Below, one piece after another: positions 1-10,899 of a DNA stretch of 12,500 nucleotides (position 1 is its first letter; the number at the start of each line of letters is the position of its first letter). The notes beneath the pieces are model-generated. The model was given only the letters and a program-made list of their open reading frames with translations, did no database searches and was not told the DNA's origin. The stretch covers positions 1,487,501 through 1,500,000 of the forward strand of contig JACVTC010000014.1 in NCBI GenBank assembly GCA_016946835.1. The letters run 5' to 3'. A program made the position numbers and the translations under genes. The DNA is from Neocallimastix lanati (nom. inval.) (lineage: Eukaryota; Neocallimastigomycota; Neocallimastigomycetes; Neocallimastigales; Neocallimastigaceae).

Positions 1-243
1 TATATAATTATATTAACATTTAAAATATTAATTTATTATAAAAAATAAATATTATAATATTATTATAATTAAAATATATATATATATATATAAAAATTAA
101 ATTCAAAAAAAAATTTTTAAAATATATATAAATTAAATATTTATTTATATATTTATTGTATCCATTATCATATTTAATTATTTCAAATTTTTATATTTTG
201 TTATTTATTTGATTTATTATATAATTTAAAATTTTAAACTTAC
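1..243 (-). other. Start of SRPK intron 6 (runs off the window)
   Basis: It begins with a perfect GTAAGT donor reading leftward from 243. The exon side is GGC AAA GA, so the intron is phase 2. The rest is A/T-only DNA with a short TA run around 74-91. No acceptor followed by an SRPK-like reading frame was found before position 1, so the next exon, expected to hold more spacer and then the activation segment, must lie outside. Confidence 0.8.
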
Positions 244-2624
<2,381 letters not shown>

Positions 2625-3170
2625 ATTTTTTTACTAAATAAATATTTTTAAAAAAAAAAAAAATCAATACACTAATCAAAATATATAAATTTTTAATTAA
2701 TAATTGTATATATTAAATTATTTATATGAAATAATGGAAAATCTAAATTTAGCAATATTATTATTTAAATATATATATATTAAAATGACAATAATTGATA
2801 TAATTAAATAATCATCAAATTTAATGAATTGAACATTAAAAATTTTATTTTTATTTTGATATAATTAAATATTTATCATATTTAATGAATTGAATATTAA
2901 AAATTTTAATTTCATTAATTACTAAATATTTCAATTTTTAATAAATATTTATCTTAATTTAATTTTATTAAATATTTCGTTGAAAAAAAAAATGATAATT
3001 ATTTATTTATATTTTCTTTAGATATATAATTTATATTTAAAAAAAAAAAAAAAATTACTATTTATAGTTTAATCATAAAAAATTAAATTGAATTATTGTT
3101 ATTATTTGATTATAAATCATTAATAAAAGAATAATTAATTAATTTTTACTTCTCCAATTATTTTCTTTAT
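2625..3170. other. Intergenic A/T DNA upstream of SRPK
   Basis: No open frame with coding character on either strand. It should contain the SRPK 5' leader and promoter, but no element is distinctive enough to call. The one structured part is the 61-bp tandem repeat listed separately. Confidence 0.7.
2796..2908. repeat. Two-copy 61-bp tandem direct repeat
   Basis: Copies start at 2796 and 2857 with TGATATAATTAAATA. They align for 52 bases with four mismatches that I count, share the core TTTAATGAATTGAA, and then diverge. Such a match is too long for chance even in A/T-only DNA. A local duplication is the simplest explanation. Confidence 0.8.
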
Positions 3171-3264
3171 TTGCCTTTTGCTTTTTGCTTTTTGTTTTTT
3201 GTTTTTTGTTTTTTGTTTTTTGTTTGTTTGTTTGTTTTTTTTTTGCTTTTTGTTTTTTGTTTTT
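3171..3264. repeat. Heptamer tandem repeat TTTTTGC/TTTTTGT with TTTG interruption
   Basis: A run of 7-bp units, CTTTTTG grading into TTTTTTG, is interrupted by a short TTTG tandem around 3221-3235 and then resumes with CTTTTTG units. On the minus strand it reads AAAAAC/AAAAAGC and would be Lys/Gln/Asn-rich in every frame, so openness here does not imply coding. It has more G/C than its surroundings. Confidence 0.85.
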
Positions 3265-4043
3265 ATTTTATTATGTTGAAATTCTTAAGATAACTAAATG
3301 CCTTTAAAAAATTAATTTTACTATTTATTTACAATGAATATTAATTAATTTACTAATTATTATTATTATTTAAATATTATATTGATTTTATTTAAAATAA
3401 CACCTGTTGTTATAATACTTCATTAATAAATTTTCTACTAATTTTTCTTTTTTATTTTCTTCCTTTAATTTCAATTTTGCATTTATTTCTTAATTTTTAT
3501 ATTTAAATAACAATATTGCAAAATATTTTCAAATTTTGATTACCCATTTATATAATATTAGGATTAAAATATATATATGTTTATAAATATTTACTTTATA
3601 TATGAAAAATCTAAATAAATTAAAATCTAAATTTAAATTGCATATAAAATAGGTTATTAAGGTATTTTATTTTTTCTTCCTTGTATTTTTATTAAAAAAA
3701 ATAATACAAATAATTAATTATGAGAGAGTGATTTAATATTCTTTTCCTTTATACAATTCTTTTTATTACTTTTTGGATTAATGTTTTATTGTGTGTTAAT
3801 AAAAAATAATAATTTTCTACAATTGTTATCTATAATTATAAATGTTTAATTCAAATATTAAATTATATCATAATTCACTTTTTTTTATTATTATTATCAT
3901 AAAAATATTATTTATAAATATTTTAATTAGTACTTCATTTTTTAATAAAAAAATATAAATATAATTAAAAATCTTTAAATTTTCCTCTTTTTTACAATAT
4001 TAAAAAAAGTTATTAAGAAAAAAATTTTTTTTTAATAAATCTT
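3265..4043. other. Intergenic A/T DNA with one exon-like island
   Basis: Apart from the minus-strand island at 3404-3488, which is discussed in the findings, this stretch has only short open runs without splice context. A GAGAGAGTG motif at about 3722-3730 is slightly G-rich but isolated. I see no gene here. Confidence 0.6.
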
Positions 4044-4111
4044 ACCTTCTAAAAAATTTATCAATATAAATAAATTAACCTTCTAAAAAATTTATCAATA
4101 TAAATAAATTA
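4044..4111. repeat. Perfect 34-bp tandem duplication
   Basis: The unit starting ACCTTCTAAAAAATTTATCA occurs at 4044-4077 and again, base for base, at 4078-4111, head to tail. The absence of mismatches indicates a recent duplication. Confidence 0.92.
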
Positions 4112-4264
4112 AATAAATTAATAATTATGAATTAAATAAATAATAAATTTTATAAATATATATTTATTATTTTTATATTTTATTATCATTTATTATTTTT
4201 ATTATTATGAATTTTATTATAAATATTATTATTATTAATTATTAAAAGTATTAATATTATAATA

Positions 4265-4353
4265 AGTAGTATTATTTCTACAATTAATTATTTAATTTTT
4301 TATTAAAAATAATAAAATATTAAATAATTAATAGTAGAAATAATAATACTAAT
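4265..4353. repeat. Imperfect inverted repeat, arms about 32-35 bp
   Basis: The left arm (4265-4296) contains GTATTATTTCTAC followed by AATTAATTATTTAAT. The right arm (4319-4353) is its reverse complement with one 3-base indel and a couple of mismatches. The loop is about 22 bases. It could extrude as a hairpin. Terminal direct repeats that would mark it as a mobile element are not evident. Confidence 0.7.
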
Positions 4354-5097
4354 ATTTATTATTTAATATTTTATTATAAAGGATTTCATCTTTTTCTTTG
4401 TTTATTTAATAATTTATCTTATATTAACTATATAATAAATATATTAACTAATATATTATTTTATATACATGATATAGTTATCCAAAGAAAAAATAAATAA
4501 TAAAATATAAAGATATGCTATTGCAATAACTAAATATATTATTTTTAATATATTTATTATTATTCATTATACTCATTATTATTTAATATTATTCAATATT
4601 AATTCTTCATTATTAATATGATAATAAATTAAAATAAAATAAAGAAGTTACAAATAGGTTTTAATATATGGTCTAATATAATTATACAAAAATAAAATCA
4701 TTAATTATCAAATATATTACATATTCTATTAGATAAGGTTTGGTAAATAGAAATGAACAAAATTAAAAAAAAAAAAAATAGTATTTAAACTTAATGTATA
4801 AATAAAAACTTAATATAATAATAATTTAATATGATCATATCCATATTAATTGTAATGTACTATATTAAATGTTAAATATTAGCAATATATTATATGTAGA
4901 TTATTTATTATTATTCTTACTTGATATAATATATAAATATATTATGAATATATTTTGAATATTTTAATTTGAATCTAATTCATCAACCGTATTTTATTCA
5001 ATAAAAATCCACATTATATTTATTACCATATAATTTAAATATAATCATCTATATATTATTTATATTATTAAAAAAAAAATTAGCATCTTTTTTATAA
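4354..5097. other. Intergenic A/T DNA
   Basis: No coding frame, RNA gene or strong repeat was seen. A weak inverted pairing links a TCTTTTTCTTTG stretch near 4390 with CCAAAGAAAAAATAAA near 4482. Stems like this are common in such A/T-only DNA and are not claimed as an element. Confidence 0.6.
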
Positions 5098-5240
5098 TAT
5101 TAAATATTAAATATTAAATATTAAATATGAAATATGAAATAATAAATAACAAATATGAAATATTAAATATTAAATAATAAATATGAAATATGAAATATTA
5201 ACTATTAAATAACAAATATTAACTATTAAATATAAAATAT
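5098..5240. repeat. Degenerate 7-bp minisatellite (TAAATAT/GAAATAT)
   Basis: About twenty 7-base units such as ATATTAA, ATATGAA, ATAATAA and ATAACAA occur in mixed order. A partial higher-order pattern (two ATGAA units, an AATAA unit, then ATTAA units) appears twice. The tract ends at TTTCACAAG. Confidence 0.85.
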
Positions 5241-5483
5241 TTCACAAGTGAAATAAGTTTAAAAAATAAATAGAAATTTTCAATATATTAATATTATATT
5301 ACACCTGATTTATAAATTATTCTAATATATTATAGAGTTGTATACTTATTTTAATGGAGAATACATTTGAATATATTAATAATATATTAAATCAATATAA
5401 ACTATATTATTTTTTATATTAAAATAAAATTTTTATTCTTTTCTTTCTTTTTTGTATATAATGAAATTAAAAAAAAAAAAAAC

Positions 5484-5518
5484 GAAATGAAATGAAATGA
5501 AATGAAATGAAATGAAAA

Positions 5519-5558
<40 letters not shown>
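5484..5558. repeat. GAAAT pentamer tandem followed by a 38-base A-run
   Basis: Six perfect GAAAT units (5484-5513) are followed by GAAAAAT and then 38 uninterrupted A (5521-5558), ended by GAAACC. Confidence 0.93.
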
Positions 5559-5560
<2 letters not shown>

Positions 5561-6223
5561 AACCAATAAGAATATATAAAAAAATTATTAACAAATAAAA
5601 ATATAATTGAAATAATGAAATAAAATATAATAAAAATTATTCAAACAACGTTGTACATGTAATAATAATAATAGTTGTCAATAAATAAACTATAATATAA
5701 ATACATATGAAAAAATAAATTGCAATTTAACTTGGATATGTATTTTAATTTTATAATAGTAGAAAAGTTCTAAAATAAAATATTATCAATAATGTAAAAC
5801 TGAAATACTTGAATATCAAAAACTTTAAATGTCTTCCTTCTTTATTTAAATTAAACAAAAAATTGTCCCCATATAACCCATATAAACAGTTTATCTTTAT
5901 ATTTTATAGTATAAAATAAAATAAAATATTATATAAAAAGATACCTCTGAAATTAAATAATTTTTAGAAAAGGTTTTTTTAAATTAAATATGATTATTTT
6001 TATTGAAATAATTTTTAACATTTAATAGTATTTATATTTTTTTAACATTTTGATTATAATAAAATTATAATCAAAATTATATTTAATACAAAAAAATACA
6101 ATAATCTTTTATAATAATTACCTATCTATAATTTTATTATTTCAATTACTATTAATTAAAATTATTCTAAAAATTTAATCATTATTACTATTATTATCAA
6201 TAATTATAAATTATTAAAATTTA

Positions 6224-6254
<31 letters not shown>

Positions 6255-6512
6255 TAATTAAAAGAATTGAATTATATTATTAATTATTCTCAGTTATATA
6301 CTTATATATATCGTTGTTAAATTAAGATCAATAACAATAATATTAATAGTAATATTATTATTATTATTAAACAACTAAATTAATAATCAGCATCGTTAAT
6401 AATAATAATAATAATCTGTTAATCTGTATATATATACTTCTAAATATTTTTTAATAGTAAAAAAAAAACTACATAGTAAAAACCAACATTTCATTATTTA
6501 TAATTATTTATA

Positions 6513-6513
<1 letters not shown>
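5559..6513. other. Intergenic A/T DNA with short ATT runs
   Basis: No gene supported. ATT triplets occur at about 6224-6254. A short direct repeat CCCATATAA lies at about 5868-5885. Minus-strand open stretches near 5750-5850 are under 45 codons, hydrophobic, and lack splice context. Confidence 0.6.
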
Positions 6514-6560
<47 letters not shown>

Positions 6561-6643
6561 TATTATTTATTCTTATTATTATTATAATTATTATTTTTAT
6601 ATTATTATTTATTATTTATTATTATTTATTTATTATTTATTTA

Positions 6644-6674
<31 letters not shown>

Positions 6675-6675
6675 G
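6514..6675. repeat. Compound ATT/ATTT microsatellite
   Basis: A near-perfect ATT run (6514-6549) continues as interspersed ATTATTT units and returns to pure ATT at about 6650-6673. Slippage-type repeat; no coding value. Confidence 0.9.
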
Positions 6676-6941
6676 TTATATCCTAATATACTGCTGATAT
6701 GCTGATATACTATTTCATACATTTCTTCCATTTCTTAAAAAATACTTATATATTTAAGTAATTTTATAATAAATTATTATACTAATTATTTTGATATTAT
6801 TAGTATTTATTTATTATTATTATTTACTATTATTTGTTATTTTTAAATAAATATAATTTATATCTATTTTTTATATTTAATAAAATTTTTTTAAGTCTTA
6901 ACAATTTGATATTACTAAGAATATATGATATCTTATCATAA

Positions 6942-6944
<3 letters not shown>

Positions 6945-6974
<30 letters not shown>
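6945..6974. repeat. 30-base A-run
   Basis: Thirty uninterrupted A, preceded by AAGGT and ended by GAAAGT. Confidence 0.93.
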
Positions 6975-6976
<2 letters not shown>

Positions 6977-7992
6977 AAGTAAAAATAAAAATAAATAATA
7001 AATAATAATAAATAGATAATTAGGTATTAGATATACAACAAAATTAATAAATATTTTTTATGAAAATATTACATTTATGTATATTTTTTGTTTTTCTTTC
7101 TCTTGTTCTTGTTTTAATTTTTTAAATTATTTTATAATATAATAAATGTTTCTTAATTTACCTTTATACTAATAGATTTTACTAAAAGTGTATGTTTATA
7201 TATATTATAAACACTATTTATATTTAAATTATTATTAACAAATGTTCTTAAAAGATCTTTTTTTTTTTTTTTTCATAAATAATCTAAAAAATTGGACATT
7301 GGTATCAAATTTTAATAAATATTTTTTCAACTTTTTTTATTTTTGTTATTTACGGTATATTACTTTTTTTATTGATATTATAATTATATTTTATTAATAT
7401 CATATTTTATTTTTATTAATGTTTTCACTACAATATTAGTAATTATTGTCATAATAAAAGTATTTATTCTTGGTATTATCAAGAATATATATATATTATT
7501 TTCTTTCAAATTTTTATTTATGGAATAATAAAATAGTATACATTATTAATTATTTCATAAATAAAATAATAATAATATTCTAACCCTTAAAATTAATATA
7601 TAATATTCTTAATTTTTAAAATTAATTAATTAATTATTGAATCAGACATGGTAAGAGATATAATAGAAAAAAAATATCACAAGAATAAATAATAAAAAAT
7701 AAATATAATTGATAATTGAAATATATTAATGTTAGACAGAGTTACGACTTTGTTTTAATATAAAAACATAATAAAAATTATAATAATGCTTAAAAATATA
7801 TGTGAATTATAATAAATAATTTGTATACATATTTTTAAAATTTATAATTTAAAATTCAAAAATTCAAAAATTCAATTTTTTTTTTTTAAAAAAAGAATAT
7901 GCTTTTTTTTTTATTAATTTTATTAGTTGGGTATCATCATTAGAAAAAGAAATAGCTATAAAAAATTAAAAATATTTCTAATTTAGTTATGC
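6975..7992. other. Intergenic A/T DNA downstream of the augmin-like gene
   Basis: This holds the presumed 3' flank of the minus-strand gene ending at 7993. A short stem with ATTCTTG/CAAGAAT arms lies at 7465-7487. No further gene or RNA was recognised; the longest plus-strand start (ATG near 7648) gives only 14 codons. Confidence 0.6.
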
Positions 7993-8598
7993 CTAATTAG
8001 ATAAATCTAAATCAAGTAATTGTTTTATAGCTTCATCCAATTTGATTAAAGAATTATAATAATTATTGTAGGTTGCAATAACTTTTGGGAATTTATTCAA
8101 CATTATTTCCTATATATGATGATTATAAATTACATTTTTTTATTAATAAATAAAGATTATTAAATATATCTTAACATTTATATTTATTTTTATATGAAAA
8201 TAATTCTTACTAATTCATTTTGGAAATTGTTTATTTGACTTAGCCATAATGCATTATTTATATTTTCTTTTAATAAAGATATGTCTTTTACAGAATTATA
8301 AAATAAATCTGATAAATTTCTTTTTTGTTATGTAATAAAAAAAAAAAATTAATATATATTATTTAATATATATTTATAATGTTTTCATTGTGAAATATAC
8401 CTTTGATTTTGGGGTTCAATTAAAATATAATCACCCATAAAAGGTTTTTTCAATTTTGATACTAAAGTATCTAAGTTATTTAGTACACTTGAAATATGAT
8501 TTGAAAAAAATTCCAATATATTCTTTTTTTTTTCTTTTATAAAATTTATTAAAATATATAAATTTTATTTACAATGTTTGAATAATGTTTTAATAAAT

Positions 8599-8668
<70 letters not shown>

Positions 8669-9310
8669 TAATAATGATAATAATAATAATGATAATAATA
8701 ATGATAATAATAATAATAAATAATAATAATAATATAGTAATTATATATTATATAATAACATATTAATTATTATTTCAAAATTTTACCTAATTCCTTTGTA
8801 TTTATTACATTAATTGTTAATATTTTCTCTTTCATTTTTAAAATATTCATTTTTAACTTTTTGTATATATTAAAAATATAATTTAGAAATTTAAGTATTA
8901 TATATAATTTAAAAAAAAAAAAGTAATTTATATATATTAATATAGTAATTCTCATTTATAATAGCTTTAAAATTTGTTTTATTCATCAACCTTGTAAACA
9001 TTCTCTCGTTGTTCGATTAAAATGGTTAATAAATTTATTAATTTTTCTGTTGAACTTTCCTGATGAACTTTGTTTTTCTTTAAATTATAAATAAAATATT
9101 TATTAAATTGATTTAAATACATAAATACATAAATACATATTGATATATCGAATTTTAATTTACATTAATATCATATCCAGAATTTGATATCATATCTAAT
9201 ATTCGATAATAAGGGTTATTATCATTCAAACTTAAATTTTCCATATCATTTGAAACTATAACATCTTTATTTTTATCCTCTTTTACATTAATTATTTTTT
9301 CTTCTTCCAT
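7993..9310 (-). CDS. Candidate augmin complex subunit 2 (HAUS2/AUG2-like), six exons
   Basis: Proposed exons on the minus strand: 9310-9164, 9077-8991, 8856-8809, 8522-8401, 8319-8211, 8109-7993. They total 630 nt, or 209 aa plus TAG, with frames consistent throughout. The protein is small, Lys/Glu/Asn-rich and largely helical in character. The N-terminus has NNPYYRILDMISNSGYDIN (31-49). A coiled-coil stretch follows, then SSVLNNLDTLVSKLKKPF near 105-122. After this come YILIEP, NALWLSQINNFQ around W160, and FPKVIATYNNYYNSLIKLDE leading to the C-terminus. This order matches HAUS2/AUG2 as I remember it: NHL..VL....LR.RLLKP with IEA in human, and the tryptophan-containing FQWSQNF, then RPIPVALASC in plants. 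Augmin recruits gamma-tubulin to existing microtubules. Spindle function is inferred. The weak points are the donors after exons 2 and 3. Confidence 0.68.
8599..8745. repeat. AAT microsatellite inside intron 3 of the augmin-like gene
   Basis: A perfect AAT run extends to about 8666 and then continues with GAT interruptions to about 8745. It lies in the 286-base intron 8523-8808. The plus-strand frame across it is a poly-isoleucine artefact. On the gene strand the tract contains no AG, so no hidden acceptor or extra exon can start within it. Confidence 0.92.
8809..8856 (-). other. Exon 3 of the augmin-like gene, uncertain 3' boundary
   Basis: The acceptor AG at 8858-8857 is followed by an open frame LKMNILKMKEKILTIN. 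Two donors are possible: GTAATA at 8808, which keeps frame with exon 4, and GTAAAA at 8786, which would add VINTKEL but end in phase 1, incompatible with the only open frame of exon 4. I chose 8809 as the end. The longer version would match the spacing of human HAUS2 slightly better, so a base error or an unseen microexon cannot be ruled out. Confidence 0.55.
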
Positions 9311-9499
9311 TATTATTTTTTTATTATTAAAATTGTTAATAAAATAACAAAAAAAAAAAAAAAATAATATTAAAATTTATCTATTATTTATTATTTTGTA
9401 TTTCTTTATTTTATAATTAAAAATATATATATAATTTTTATTAATAATAAAAATAAATAAATAAATAAATAAATATATAAATAAATAAATAAATAAATA
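9311..9499. other. Short spacer with an AAAT microsatellite between the augmin-like gene and the retroelement
   Basis: A/T-only DNA upstream of the minus-strand ATG at 9310. An AAAT tandem (about 9451-9499, interrupted near 9474) directly abuts the first 22-bp repeat of the retroelement, where a 5' LTR would be expected. Any promoter of the augmin-like gene must lie here or within the element. Confidence 0.8.
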
Positions 9500-9521
9500 T
9501 ATTCAAGGTTGTGGATTCAAA
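9500..9521 (+). repeat. 22-bp direct repeat, copy 1 (candidate 3' end of a lost 5' LTR)
   Basis: TATTCAAGGTTGTGGATTCA plus AA is identical to 12001-12022. Position and orientation fit the last bases of a 5' LTR whose remainder has been replaced by, or eroded into, the AAAT microsatellite on its left. It is too long for a target-site duplication of this family (usually 4-6 bp). Confidence 0.7.
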
Positions 9522-9702
9522 GAACATGAAAAAATTACACAAAATAATTATAGACATATTAAATTTTATTTTCTAACATCCACCTAGATTTGCATTAAAT
9601 AATTACAACAAAAAAAAAAAAAAATTTTTTTTTCTTTTTTTATTTTTATTTAAAAATTAAATCTGAAAGTTTTATTTTTGATCATGAAATTATTTTTAGT
9701 TA
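9522..9702 (+). other. Leader-like region of the retroelement
   Basis: Between repeat copy 1 and the first open stretch. No unambiguous primer-binding site starting with TGG was found immediately after the repeat. A slightly C-rich patch (TCTAACATCCACCTAG, about 9573-9588) is the only non-A/T feature. Confidence 0.5.
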
Positions 9703-10023
9703 ATGAATCTGATACCATATTATTTGTTTCAACATATCTTAATGTTATTTTATTTTTTTTTTTTTCTTCGTTTGCTTTTCAATTTACATATTTGTATATT
9801 TAATATCCATATGTTTACATCTTCTATTAGTTCTACTTTAGTTTCTCTTACTTCTGACTCTATCGCTTCAAAATCAACCTACTCCAATTCATGCACTCTT
9901 AATAATTCTTTAAATGATAATTTTTCTACTTCTCTTTTATTATTGAAAAATTCAATCCTTTCCATTCCAAACATTGATACTCCAAAAACAAAAACTACTC
10001 ATTATTTGCCAAGAATTCTTTGA
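9703..10023 (+). pseudogene. Ser/Thr/Asn-rich remnant, probably the protease-RT linker of the chromovirus pol
   Basis: An open frame of 106 codons. The first 36 residues are a hydrophobic translation of T-rich DNA and probably not meaningful. From about residue 37 it becomes Ser/Thr/Asn/Leu-rich (TSSISSTLVS, then NIDTPKTKTTHYLPRIL). In Ty3-type Pol a variable segment of this kind precedes the RT domain, and the RT entry sequence follows directly at 10036 in the same frame after three stops. No retroviral-type protease motif (DTGA) or gag zinc knuckle is seen. Confidence 0.55.
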
Positions 10024-10035
10024 TGCATTTAATGA

Positions 10036-10148
10036 TTTAATGAAGAAGAGGCTAAAATCTTATCTCTTTATTTTAGTATCGATAGAGCTATTGACTTTAA
10101 ACTTAATTCTATATTTTATTATAGTGCAATCTACCCCTCCTTACTATT
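10036..10148 (+). pseudogene. N-terminal edge of chromovirus reverse transcriptase
   Basis: Reads FNEEEAKILSLYFSIDRAID then FKLNSI..YYSAIYPS, the degraded form of the conserved Ty3/Gypsy RT entry (FNEEEA..LPPHR.IDHAIDL....PPYSPIYPLS). Several prolines are replaced by Ser or Leu through C-to-T-type changes. The segment stops abruptly around 10141-10152, where the sequence jumps to the far side of RT. The region that should contain the YLDD active site, roughly 150-200 codons by family comparison, is missing. Confidence 0.88.
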
Positions 10149-10421
10149 AAACTTGAAAAATGTGAGTTTGCCAAGTCCGAAGTTAAATTTCTGGGATACT
10201 ATGAATCTTTCGAAGGGTTTAAGATGAATATTAAAAAAGGTTTCAGCTACAGCTATTTTGGATTGGCCCGCTCCAATCCCAGTTAAAGAAGTTTAATCGT
10301 TCCTTGGCCTAGTCTGTTACTACAGATGATTTATTAAAAGTTTTGCCAAAATAGCTTATCCTATTAATAACCTTACAAGGAAAAATATTCTTTTTGTATG
10401 GACAAAAGAAGCTACCTCCTT
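10149..10421 (+). pseudogene. RT thumb/connection fragment with stops and frameshifts
   Basis: Starts KLEKCEFAKSEVKFLGY, the motif that normally follows the RT active site. A one-base shift near 10233-10238 changes frame, and the new frame reads SATAILDWPAPIPVKEV, stop, SFLGLVCYYR, stop, FIKSFAKIAYPINNLTRKN, then FVWTKEA. By family comparison the stops at 10294 (TAA) and 10327 (TGA) replace Gln and Arg. The match to the conserved W..P....E...FLGL..YYR.FI..F..IA.PL..L motif is unambiguous. Confidence 0.92.
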
Positions 10422-10875
10422 GACTCCTTTGAATTTCTTAAACATTTATTTACTTCTGCTTCCATTTTTATTTCTGCTAATTCAAATTTTCAATTTAATG
10501 TTGAAATAGACTCAGATAAATTTGTTCTTGGATATTTTTTATCCCTAGTTAGTTCAAAGGATAATAGGTTTCGTTCGATTGCTTTTTTATTTAAAAGTTT
10601 TTACATCTGTTGAATTTAATTACTCAATTTATAATAAAGAGTAAACTTGCTATAAAGACAGCTTTTGAAAATTGGAGCCACTAATTTAGAAGGTGTTTAA
10701 GAAAACTATGAAGGTTCTTTTCGAAGACAAAAACCTTCCATACTTTAAGAAATTTGAACAACTATCACAAAGTTTAACTAAATTATTAATGTTCTATACT
10801 CGATTTGACTTTTAAATTGAATATCGCCCAAGTTCAGGCGGTAGTAAACCTGATGCTTTATCTCGCCGCTCAGAT
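10422..10875 (+). pseudogene. RNase H domain fragment
   Basis: In three successive frames: FEFLKHLFTSASIFISAN with FNVEIDSDKFVLGYFLSLV (10422-10610), then VEFNYSIYNKE (10609-10641), then DKNLPYFKKFEQLSQSLTK, a stop at 10813, and IEYRPSSGGSKPDALSRRSD ending at 10875. These are the Ty3 RNase H landmarks: the first Asp in the DASD-like position, Y.IYDKE, the DHK.L.YF motif (here DKNLPYF, with His replaced or lost), and the terminal G..N..ADALSRR. The catalytic site is disrupted by frameshifts, so it is inactive. Confidence 0.9.
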
Positions 10876-10899
10876 TAAGATAATCATATAATCATGATC

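Noticed and set aside
3721-3790. Minus-strand 24-codon open stretch (NPKSNKKNCIKEKNIKSLSHN region)
   Set aside because: It is bounded by stops, has no start codon or AG acceptor in place, and shows no link to a further exon.
5098-5240. CRISPR-like array
   Set aside because: Units are 7 bp without spacers, in a eukaryotic AT-rich context. This is a minisatellite.
8578-8766. Plus-strand poly-isoleucine frame
   Set aside because: Translation of the AAT microsatellite inside an intron of the minus-strand gene.
8770-8955. 61-codon minus-strand frame starting MRITILI as a separate protein
   Set aside because: Its first half is intron-like A/T sequence. Only the part after AG 8857 has coding character, and that is exon 3 of the augmin-like gene.
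9512-9525. TGGATTCAAAGAAC as a tRNA primer-binding site
   Set aside because: Most of it is shared by both 22-bp repeats, so it belongs to the LTR end rather than the internal region. A true primer site would not be copied at the 3' end.
10398-10613. 71-codon plus-strand frame as a stand-alone gene
   Set aside because: It is the middle portion of the retroelement RNase H, with neighbouring domains in adjacent frames.
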